Positions 36,701 through 48,800 of a DNA stretch of 64,000 nt are shown here, in pieces. The stretch lies in the NCBI GenBank assembly GCA_036852015.1, contig JAANDG010000094.1:124001-188000 (forward strand). Reading direction: 5' to 3'. The notes beneath the pieces are model-generated. The model did no database searches. It saw only the letters and a list, made by a program, of their open reading frames with translations, and was not told the origin of the DNA. The position numbers and the translations under genes are program-made. Position 1 is the stretch's first letter, and each line of letters opens with the position of its first letter. The DNA comes from Pelodera strongyloides (Eukaryota; Nematoda; Chromadorea; Rhabditida; Rhabditidae).

Positions 36701-39700
36701 AAGTAACCTAATTAGCCTAGATTATATAATTATCTAGTTTTCGTCGTACTGTGACGTCGACCTAATTGCACATTTGACGGAATAAATCATCAATTAATCA
36801 CATTGCAAAAATTTTATGAATTACCTAGTTCAGGATGACTCCGCCTACTCCGCTTCTGGTAGCAGTTACGGGATTCCCGCCGCATCTTTTAGACGAGGGA
36901 AACATGACCGAGTCAGCAAAGATGCAAGTTCTGACTTTGGAGAGAGCAAGCAGGTTATTGCCGGTATACCTGACATGAGTAAGTTATACATACAGGTTTC
37001 GGAAGTTTCGGGCAGTCGAGGTTGCGCGCAACTAGGCTCCACCTAGCCAGGACGTGGCTTGGATGTTACAAAGCGCACACCCTTTTTTACGCGCGACGAC
37101 TGCGCGCGCGGTGTTTAATGCTCTCTATGCACTGTATCTTTATGGAGTTTCTAAGTATTCTTAAAATATACCGTATTTTGGAACTACACCACTACACGAG
37201 AATGTTGTATAATTTCTCATATTAAAAATCCGCGTTTACTTCCAAAATACGGTAGATTTGGTAGAAACATGGCGGTTTTAAATTGTTTGCATTACTGTAC
37301 TTTATATGCCAACCAATTCCGTATCACATGGAAAACGTGAATTAAATTTGGAGCTTCAAAAACCACATGTCATATCCCTTTAAAATCTAGGCGATCCGTG
37401 CTTCCGTCGCTATGCGAATTGCATCATTGTCAACGCGCAACCATACGAACGACGGTTAGCTTTTTACATTATTTCTTTGTTTGTTTTGCATTAGCATTTT
37501 GGTCACTTTTCACCAATTTCAAGGTAGTTCGCTTTAAATGAAATGTTTCGTTTTATAATACAGCCGTTCTTTGCTTTCACTTAGTCTGTATGCATAACAA
37601 AACCTAATTATTCCCTACATTAATTGGTTACCGCGTCGTTTGAGCAACAGGATCCCGCTTCCCAAGAAACTAAATTTAAAATATGTGTAAAGCGTACTGA
37701 CCGCATTTTGTAGATCATCAACTTCGCTGATCAAGTGTAAACGTCACTGTCTGCAGTCACAACTTGGTGTCTACAGTTGCCGATCGTTTGTTTACGATAA
37801 TACGAATCAGGTTCGAAGTTTGTACGACGATAACTTTTACGAAAGTCAGGTCTGAAGTGAATAAAAACCCGAGAACGAGGTAACGCGACGATTGAAATAC
37901 CAAATCCTGAGGTCCTGCGGCCCGTATATGCTAAAAATGAAACGTATTGAAGCATATTATAATAATAATTATTATTGGAAAAAGAAAAATAGCTCAAATT
38001 ATGGGACTTTATTTATGCTATGGATGAATAAACAACATAGGACCATGTCTTGGGACTGAAAGTACTATTCTTTATGTGTTTTGGAACTAAAAATTTTGAA
38101 AAAAAAAAAATTCTCAAGGATTTTATTATGCACGCTTATTTATTGTAATCGTTTATCAGGTGTGTGATCTCTTCGCCCACGTTGGAGATCAGCCGCCAGC
38201 GAGGTGAGATCCTCAGTTTTCGTGCATGATAAAGAAATACAGTAACTTTTAAGCTATTTTTTCGTGGATCTCAGTCTTTAACTTTCCGCCAATGCCAAAC
38301 ATGGGCTCTTTGCGATTGAATTTTGGTTGCAAATGAAAAATTGGGCATTTTTGCCGAGCGGGGGTCGAACCCGCATATCGTACCGGCACCCACCACCAAC
38401 ATTCATTCAGGCCCGCATGGCTATTTCTGATTTGTAGTTATGCGTCCATCACTTGCAAGACTGAGCACTATTAATTTAGAAAGTAATAAAGAAAGCACTA
38501 GTAATTTAATACTTTCAGACTCTTGAAATTCCAAACTCGCGATTACTTCGAACCGACTTCGGCCCTTCAATGTGATTTACCGTCGTCGCACGCGTCGACC
38601 ACGATACCAACCACGGCACTTGAGAGAGAATTCACGGCCGACTTGCAAGGTTTGAGTAAGCTGACCTTGCTTCTTTCGATAAGCGACGCTCATCGCAAAA
38701 TGAGACATTATTAGATTTGATACTCCTACATTTTTCTGAACACACCGTAGAAGACCGAATCTATGTTTTATATGGCGGTCTGTATCTCTGTTTCTCCAAC
38801 TCCTCCTTTCTATCCTCTCCCACTCCCACTATCTCTCCTCTCTCTCTCTCTCGCTCCCACTCTCTCTCTCTTTCCGGATCCTACCATAATGCATCACTGC
38901 TTTATAGGTCCAAACGGTTCCAACCAAGGTAGTGTCTCGACCGGATTTCGCGATGACCCGCATCCGCAACCGCCTGCGCCTCCGCCGGACGACCTGATAG
39001 ATCCGCTGATAGAAACGTTCACCGAACCCTTGACACCACCAGCACCGTCCGACGCTTTCCACGACACGACGCAAACACCGACGGCCACACCGACGCCCGT
39101 AGTTGATACTTCGGTTAAGACGTTCTTTGAAGAGGAGGACTTGTCGTCCACGGACTTTCAGAGTGAGTTTGGTTATTTTATGATTACCTTACTTTCTTTA
39201 TAATCAATTTTTTGATGTTTTTATGCACCTCACTCACGAAAGGTTAATTCACTTAGGGTGCCGGACTGCCTACTAGTGACACATACAGGTGCAAAATCCG
39301 CAGGTCGAAATCGAACCGCGACATTTGTTAGAAATCTAGACGTGACCTTATCCCTCTAGGCCATCTGAGCTGAGCGATGCAGACCAATTTTGAGTTTATC
39401 CTGATGATTTACTTTGCTTCAGCATCGCCATCAAACGGGCCACCATCAACGTCATTTGCTGTTTCCGCGTCTACCATAGGAACAACACAATGTGAAGCGG
39501 GACGGATACCACGGTACTAATTCACTAACAATTCCTCCTCAGGTCCTTTGATCCCTAAAATTCGTTAGACCTTAGGATATTTTCAAGTGAGAAAGTGAAA
39601 TCTAACCCTAATACAGGATGATGTTATGATGGTCAAACAGCAACGAATTTTGAAGAACTCGAAAATTCATTTAACTTGTGCCGTTCTTGCAATATTGAAA

Positions 39701-42700
39701 GTAGCCGCCATTGCATGAAATTTCTCACTCAGCAAGGATGAAAACCTTTTTTGAGGAATTTAGATGACCTTGTTAGAAGTTCAGATTTTTTGAATCACCT
39801 TACAAGTTCAGATTCTTACGGACCCAAGGCTTTGAGTTGTTCAACAACGACGATATCACTATTGCCGTTGGAGACGTGAATGAGTGCGTGAAGATGTGCG
39901 CGGATAATTATGTTCGTTTATTTCAAATTCAAAGAGTTGTAGTTTGTAGTTTACAATTATGAAAAAGAGAAATAGAGATACAGCGAAAAAAAGGTCTCCT
40001 CAGGCTTACTGTTTAAAACATCCGGACATCCTGGACATCCTACTTGGACATCACTGGACATCCCGAACGCCCAAGTGGACATCCTTGGACATCCAAACAT
40101 CAGTTGGACATCCCGAACACCCAAGTGGACATCCTTGGACATCCAAACATCCAATTGGACATCCCGATCATCTGTGTGGACATCCCTGGACATCCGAACT
40201 TCCAGTTGGACATCCCGGATGCCAGAGTGGAGTGGACATATATGGACAAATTTGGAGATCTCAGCGGCCACTTGCGCGTCCGTATATTCGTTAGCTACGC
40301 GTAAACTACTTTTTACTTTATACAGAAGAATTGCATTTCTATGAGGATACAGTGCACTGTGAAGCAAACTAATTGCCGAATCCACGAAAAAACTGTCGTT
40401 GCCTCGTCACAAAAAGGAGGTCTGACCGAAAAAACGTGCTAATTGGCACGTGACATTAATAGTGATTTTGTTAATAGCAGGTCCTCATTTGGTCACGAAG
40501 TAGTTTACCAAAGCAATTTCAATAGGATGATTCGTGCATGCCACCATAGTTACCACCGATCTAAACACAAGTAAGGGCCGCGAAGTAGGTATACACTCTA
40601 CACGTTTGTAAATTCTGGCCATATTATATGCACTCGTGCATACAAGCCAATAGGAGTGCACCTATTTAATCGGTAAGATCATAAATGCACACATGCCATA
40701 CAAGTGCATTAGAATGACAGAATCATATATTTCCTTCTTGAGGATAATACGAACAAATAACGGGTTATGGCAGGCCTGGACAAAATTCACACCAACTGTT
40801 CACGATACAAACAACTGAATCAAACACGAATAATGAAATAACAATTTATTTCAGTAAATATAGAGTTAGCAGATGCAGCTGCCAATCTGCGCATTGTCCT
40901 TCTTCAGTGACGGACACACTCGGCATTTCAAATCACGCCTTTCAGATCTAAAATTAATAAGATGAGGACATGTTTCAGATAAACATGTCTTCTTTTATGG
41001 ATATATCACCGCTAGCACACAAAAGTACAAAAACACACGAAGGCATACAATATCAAGATACAAGGGAATGATGGCGTCATGCTTTTGTTTCCCCATTATC
41101 AAAAAAAAACACACACAAGACGTTAATCCTTAATTACCGCCCGATTATCAAAAAAAACACACGCAAGACGTTAATCCTTAATATCCTTAATTACCGCCCA
41201 CAATGACAGTCTCTGATCCACCGGGACCAGGTGTACCAGAATGCAGTATTTGAGGGGCGCAAACAATTCTAAATTAAAAATAATAAAACAAAAACAAACC
41301 CGGTCTGACGATCGCCAATGATCGATCAGCTCAGGCTGTCCACGTCCAATGGGCACAAGAGAGTGGACGGTCTTAACTCCTGTGAGCATAGGCTCTCGCA
41401 CACCAAGACGGGGAACGATTCCAAGTGCCTTAACCTCGCGAGAGCGTCCAGAGGTCTTCACGGGTCCCTTTCCATCAATAGGGTTTCCGTGACACGTCCA
41501 AGGAGAGCCTCTCCGAAGTAACGTCCACGATACGAAAGCTCCAGGCTCCAGTTCTCTTGACAATGTCTCCTTCACGGATGACCTTATCGTTACCGAAAAC
41601 GACAACTACGACATTGTCAGCTTCCAAGTTCAGAGCCATTCCCTAAAAACATACGGTTCGTTAACATAGGAACATCGGGATCGTTCACACTTCACACAGG
41701 ACACAGAGACGACAAAGCGATTTCATCGAAAGGAAACTAAGGACATTTCTCAAGTCTCCATTTCAACCCGACTGAATACGTTCATAGCGTTAACTTCTGT
41801 ACAAATGTGTATATTAATAAGAAATAAAAAACAAACAACATGTACCATGTACCTTCGTTCCAGAGTCGAACTCCACCATTTCTTCAGCCTGGATGTTCTT
41901 CAGACCATCAACACGAGCAATACCGTCTCCAATCGACAGAACCTTTCCGGTCTCCTCCAGGTTGATAGTGGATTCCTGTCCGAGGATACGATCCTCAATG
42001 ATCTTGGACAGGCCATGGAGCGATCAGAAGTGGCAAGGCCATTCTGGGACACCTGAAACAGAACAGAAAGATCATTCTGCGCCTGAAGTAAACATACCGA
42101 AACTCCGGATGCTAGTATATATTAGGTGCTAGTAGTATACTAATATATAATAATTTAAGGAGCCGGCAACACCGTAAGGTGAGCGATTGGAAATTGCACA
42201 TCGTGACCAAAAGAACATAGGCAACGATAATAAAACATGGTAGTAAAAAATCATGTGGTTATCTGGGAATGGGAATATCCCATGTGCTTTAGATAAAAAA
42301 GGGGCATGTCACAGGCTTCCTGAAGCTTAAAATCACCGTTCCTGGGGTGTAGGGGTGCGCTCTACTGCACGGCTATGATGACCAGGGTTCAATTCCCCAC
42401 CATGAAATTTCTTTGCACTTTTTCAAACTTTCCGAATTCTGGTAATTCCAAAATAAAAACTGTTATGCATGCATTTAGTTTTCGCACATATATAATACGA
42501 GCCGTTCCTTGTTATGAAGAAATACTCCATAGACAAAAAGGCATGTAAAACAGTTTTTATTTTGAAAATACCATTATTAGGAAGTTTTGAAAAAAAGCAA
42601 AAAAATGTCATGGTGGGAATTGAACCCTGGTCATCATTCCCGTGTAGTAGAGCGCAACCCCTACACCACAGGAACGGTGATTTTAAGTTTCAGGAAGCCT

Positions 42701-45700
42701 GTGACATGCACCCTTTTTATCTAAAGCACGTGGGAACATATTCCCATTCCCAGATGAAAATATATGCAAACTGTTTGCATATATTTTTCTTATGAATTTT
42801 ATGTGTGCGTAATAAATTATGATACTTAAACATAAGCTATACAAAACGCTAAACATAAGCTATACAAAACGACAGATTAAAAATTAACGGATATTTGTAA
42901 ATTTAAACAAAGTAATTTTTCAGCTAGAAATCGTAATTTAACGTGATAAGCAACATATTACGTTTATAAAACATTTAAAACACGGAAAAAGCACAACAAT
43001 ATACTTAAAACACATAAAAAATAGAAAAAATGTCGAAAAAATTTAGGCCAGGAATTGAAAAGTAGACTTCATTTGCTGCGCCGGGTGGAGTACCGGGGCC
43101 ATTGACTGTAGGCGAGATGCTGTTTAAGCATGCACCGCGGGCAGACCGAAAAATTATAAACTTCAAAATGATGTAGCATAAATCGTACGCAAGACATTTT
43201 CTTTATTTTCTGGTACTAACTTCGAATTAGGATTCTACATGTTCTCGGTAAAAAAATTTAGCGCTCAGTCAACCAAAGGAGCTACTTGCGAAAAACTCAT
43301 TTTTCACTGCTAACAACGGCTATTTTATATCTTATCTCAAGACGTACAGAATTGATTTTCTCCAGATTTTGCACATGATGTGTAAAATAAATAAGTAGCT
43401 AAATCCCAAAAAAACCGCCCAGTAATGTTGAACAAAATTGCGGCATTTTTTTTCAGTTGACTCGCACGGGTCTTGAAGTCATTTTTCCCAATTTCCCGCC
43501 TCTATATATAATTTTATCCCCTGCTCTACTATATATATGTTATAGAATCATTATTTTTGTTCCTTTTAGCGGGCTTTTAACTTTGTAGGTTACTGCAGCG
43601 GGGCCTGTCACACTTTCTCTTTGATCTTTTGCCGGCTTCCTATTAAAGGGAATATGTAGGCCCCTTTTTGAAGTTAAGCTGTATTAATAGAATGTGTGCT
43701 CTCCGTTAAGGAAACAATAACAAAAGTTCTCTACAATTACTTAAAAGAAAATGAGTTAGCCTTCTCCATAGTAAACACGTTCATCGGAACCGTGGCAAAA
43801 TGTTGGGCCCGATGGACAAATTTCAACTTATCGGCAAATAGCAAGATTCAAGAAGCAGGGCATGCAAATTCATATTTACATATTCAGTCGCCTATTAACG
43901 TCTGGTATGGAAATGCCAGTTTCGCGTTTTTTGCTCATTTTGAGGGCTCTATTGATCAATTACCGTCCCATGGGAATCTAGGCGTCCCATGCGATTTTAG
44001 GCGTCCCATGGGTGTGACAACCGTCCCATGAAAATCTGACCGTCCCATGAGTGAGTCAGGCGTCCCAAGAGGAGGCCAACCGTCCCAAGGGAATCTAGCG
44101 GTCCCATGGACCTACCAACCGTCGCATAGACTAGCCAACCGTCCCATGAAAATCTGACCGTCCCCATCGTTTTCAAAGAGAGCATGCGTACTGTATTTTT
44201 TGCATACGAGTTTGGTAAAGTCGATTTGGTAACCACTTCGTGACCAAATAACAAGCAAAGAGCCACTGTGACCAACGCAACCTATGCTTCATAGATGTGT
44301 TGCACACAGTGTGCTGTAGGTTGCTGTGGAGAAAGAGTAGCACCTAGCTTAGTTGGACTAATTTACAGTTTTATATGTGGATAAATATCATTAGAGATTG
44401 CCTACCAACTGGAGAACATACATTATCAGTGTAATTATCGCAAGGGGTATATTTTATTGGGAGCAGGAGCGCATCGGGGAGCATGCATGCGAGATTTGAT
44501 AAGACGTGTAGTATATGCCAGACTGGATGTGGCCTCGCTCACACATTCATAGATAGCAACATTTTTTGAACAAGGTAAAAATTATGGGACGGTTGAGAGG
44601 GCCATGGGACGGTCAGATGTCCATGGGACGGTTGGGAGGCCCACGGGACGGCTAGATTCCCTTGGGACGGTTGTCCCTCTCATGGGACGGTTGGCCCACT
44701 CATGGGACGATTGGCTCGCTTGGGACGCCTAGATTTCCATGTGAGGGTAATTCTACAATAGAGCCATTTTGAGTGCCTACGTATGCGCTTTAAAGGGATC
44801 GGCTCACCTCAAATCGTGTCTGTTTTTTCTGTTTCTTTATTTTCTATAAGGGATAATAAAAATTTGGAATACAAAAGGTAGTGTTATATTTCAATACTCA
44901 CGGAGATATTGGGTGATAAAGTGGTGGATCGATCGGCCCGAAATGAAAAAGTGTTAATTGTCCCATACAAACAAGGCAGGACAATTACACTTTTTCATTT
45001 CGGGCCGATCGATCCACCACTTTATCACCTAATATCTTCGTGAGTATTGAAATATAACACTACTTTTTGTATTCCAAATTTTTATTATCCCTTATAGAAA
45101 ATAAAGAAACAAAAAAAACAGGCACAATTTAAGGTGAGCCGATCCCTTTAAGTCGATTTGGTAACCACTTCGTGACCAAATAACGGCCAGCTATCAATAA
45201 AAATAACAAATGTCACAAAGGGTCACGTCGTACAATTTAATTAACACGTTTTTTTCGGCCAGACCTTTTTGTGACGAGACGACGACAGTTTGTTCGTGGA
45301 TTCGGCAATTAGTTTGCTTCACAGTGCACTGTATTCTCATAGAAATGCAATCCTTCTGTATAAAGTAAAAAGTAGTTTACACGTAGCTAACGAATATATG
45401 GACGCGCAAGTGGCCGCTGAGATCTCCAAATTTGTCCATATATGTCCACTCCACTCTGGCATCCGGGATGTCCAACTGGAAGTTCGGATGTCCAGGGATG
45501 TCCACACAGATGATCGGGATGTCCAATTGGATGTTTGGATGTCCAAGGATGTCCACTTGGGTGTTCGGGATGTCCAACTGATGTTTGGATGTCCAAGGAT
45601 GTCCACTTGGGCGTTCGGGATGTCCAGTGATGTCCAAGAAGGATGTCCAGGATGTCCGGATGTTTTAAACAGTAAGCCGTCTCCTCATCTAGATTAGGAG

Positions 45701-45829
45701 AGAAAAAGAGTAAATAAAAATGAGAAAAAGAAAAAAAAAGAGAGAGTGCGCAGAGAAGAGCGATATAGGCAGCATATAGGGAGTGTGAGACAGAATGAAA
45801 GTAAAGAAGATGACGAGATTGAGATTGAG

Positions 45830-45871
<42 letters not shown>

Positions 45872-48800
45872 AGAAACAGAAAGAGAGAGGAGAGATAAGA
45901 GATAGATTTCGGATGTTGGGAATTTTGTGCTTGCAATGTCTCCTACCAGTATTTTAATAAATGTTTTCAGGCTGGCCGTCCAATCGAATGCAAATCTTTC
46001 GACTACGCCGATGGACATTGCTCCTTTACGGAAGAAGTGAGCTTTTGAGATTTATTGATTAATTTTATTGATTACTGATTGTTTCAGCTATTGATTCATA
46101 GTACGCAAAATTCAGTGACGAAAATTCCGTGTATAGCCGAACCCGTCAGCGATGAAATCCGACGACGAGCTGAAATTTTTTTTGAACGAATCATGAAAAA
46201 AAATCATTTAGGCCGCCGTCCCGCTCGGTAACGGTCAGCTGAAACAGCGCTCGGACGCCGAATATTACGAGAGAATTTGCGTTGACGAAGATGTGACACA
46301 GTACGTTATAAACTTTTAGTTTCAATTAACTTTCTAAAGTTATTGGACATTTTCACAATACTATATTTAAAACACATAAGTAGCGGAGGACATGACACCC
46401 TCTGCCGTATCTGCCCATTTTCTTTCTTTTCACGCTTTTTTGCAGTATGAGTTTTGGTTGCAAATGAAAAATCGGAAGTTTCGGTCGAGGGAGTCGAACC
46501 CGCATCTTCGGCTATCGGGGCCAATGCGTTTACCAGTACGCTACAGCACTTACCGGCGCTTACCTCAACCATTGCATTTACACTAACACTTGAATTGTCG
46601 TACGTACTTAATATGCCAGTTCAGAACACACAGATATATATTTGGTCCCTAGTAAGTACTTTCGCGTTGTGAAGCGCGGGGTCTTAGGGTTCCCTTTGGT
46701 TGACGTTCTTTTTTGTATTGATTGTTAACCAATAAACCGTTATTATTATTATTAGTTGTTCTCTTAGGTTCACTTTGAACAATAAATATTTCCTTTTGAT
46801 AAATAGCTAATTATCCAATTATCTTGATTTCAGCTCTTGTCCCCAGGTGTTCAATCGATATCCGCAGATGATTCTTGTTGGATTTGCTGAATCTGTCAAT
46901 GATGCACCAACTTTCGAACAATGCTTCCATAATTGCCTGCACTCGTATTCACTCTACGGGTTCAATTGCAGCAGCGGAATGTATTATTTTGAGGTATGTA
47001 TGAGAGTGTGTGTGCATGAGTTTGTGTGCCTGTGTGTGCGTGTGTGTGCGGTGTGTGTGCGTGTGTGTGCGTGTGGGCGTATGTCGTATGTGTGTGCGTG
47101 TGGAAACATTGTTAAAAATACTAAACCATTTTGTTTAGGAAACGCAACTGAATTGTATACTGAACAGCGAGGATCGTACCACACAGGTGATACAGTCAAA
47201 TATTTTTTTCAATGAATAAACTCAATATCTACATTCACATTTACTGTTTTTTTTTGTTAAAAGTTCTGACGAAGAGTTTCTGATGACAAGATGTACTGTG
47301 ATTTTTTCTTTTATCCAAAAATACAGTAATCTGCCAAAATAGAGGAATTACCAAAAACCATAATCTTTCAGTCTGATCTCTTCGCTGAAGAGAACACAGA
47401 CATCGTAGACTACTTTGAAATTGGCTGCTCGCCAAGAGCACTTGGAGTCAAGACGCAGACGAACATACGGATTCACGGAGTGAGGACGTCGAACTACGGT
47501 AGGTTATCGAACTACGGTAATTGAACTACGGTAGGTTATCGAACTACGGTAGACCATCGAACTATGGTAGTTTATCGAACTATGGTATGTTATCGAACTA
47601 AGGTAGGTTGTCGAACCATGGTATGTTATCGAACTACTGTAGGTCATCGGTTTACCATAGCTGTAACGTGTTCAAAAACTATGAGACCGCATATACTATA
47701 TGATAGCGTGCTAGGCATGCACAAATGCCCACATTATGTGTGCATATATTTTGAATTCATCCATAAGTTACGCACGAAACTTGTAGATTCCACACAAGTC
47801 CCAACAAAGAGCGAAAACCTGGTGATCGCTGATGAAACCTCCACAGAGTGGACAGATTGTGATGATGGAGTACAACATCGGTACGTTTAATTGTATAAAT
47901 ATAATTATTAGATTCTTTGGGGAGCCCCCCCCCAACCTAAAATTGTTCCCCAAATAATTCATTGTTTCCATGGGGATCTACAATTGTTCCCCAACTTTCA
48001 GGCAACTATGTCCCTAGGTAATATAGGAAACATGATCGGCCGTGCCATATAACTTCTGAAAATTTGTATTTTTTTTGTGAGCTATTCCGAGGCTTATATC
48101 GAATTACCGTGTTGCTTCAGCTCTCTGAATTTCAACCATGTTCTTGAAGCAAACATTATGGAAAGTGCTTGATAATGAACAATGGACGCGGGAATTAATT
48201 TTAATTTTATAAAATTTCTTCATTTGAACGCAGGCGTCGTGACTGCGCCAAGATGGACCGTTCTTGTGGGTTAGAGAGTCGAGCGTGTGTTTCCGAAAAG
48301 AACAGAGAGTCTGGAAAGCGTGCAGACGTGCCAGAAATGTGGAAGCGAGAGTTTAAGGTATATTTGTACTTCGGTGTCGTATCAATCGATTTCGCGCAGA
48401 GAAAAGTTGAAGGAAGTTTCGCGCAGAGAAAAGTTGAAGGAAGTGATAGCGGCTGTCGGACATTAGGCTTAGGCAACTTGACATGTCGAACATATAAAGC
48501 CCAGCCGAAGCAAGCGCAGTAAATTTTCCATCCTTATGTAAAAATGAATAAATAAAGCCCAACCGAAGCAAGCGCAGTAAATTTTCCATCCTTATGTAAA
48601 AATGGTAAATCGTAAGGTTTTTCTTTAGAAATTGAATGATTTTGCTGGACGAACCACGCCTCAACCTCTAACCACCACATGGCCAACGACCACCACCGTA
48701 TCGGAATTAATAACAACGAAACCCAAGCGGAAAAAGAGTGAGCATACAATTTTAGTACTCATTGTTAGTATTTAATCAGATAGTGTCTGGTGCTGGCGCA

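Noticed and set aside
38160..38203. Extra 44-bp exon of the PAN multi-domain gene
   Set aside because: It has good splice signals but breaks phase with both neighbours, while skipping it gives a perfect frame.
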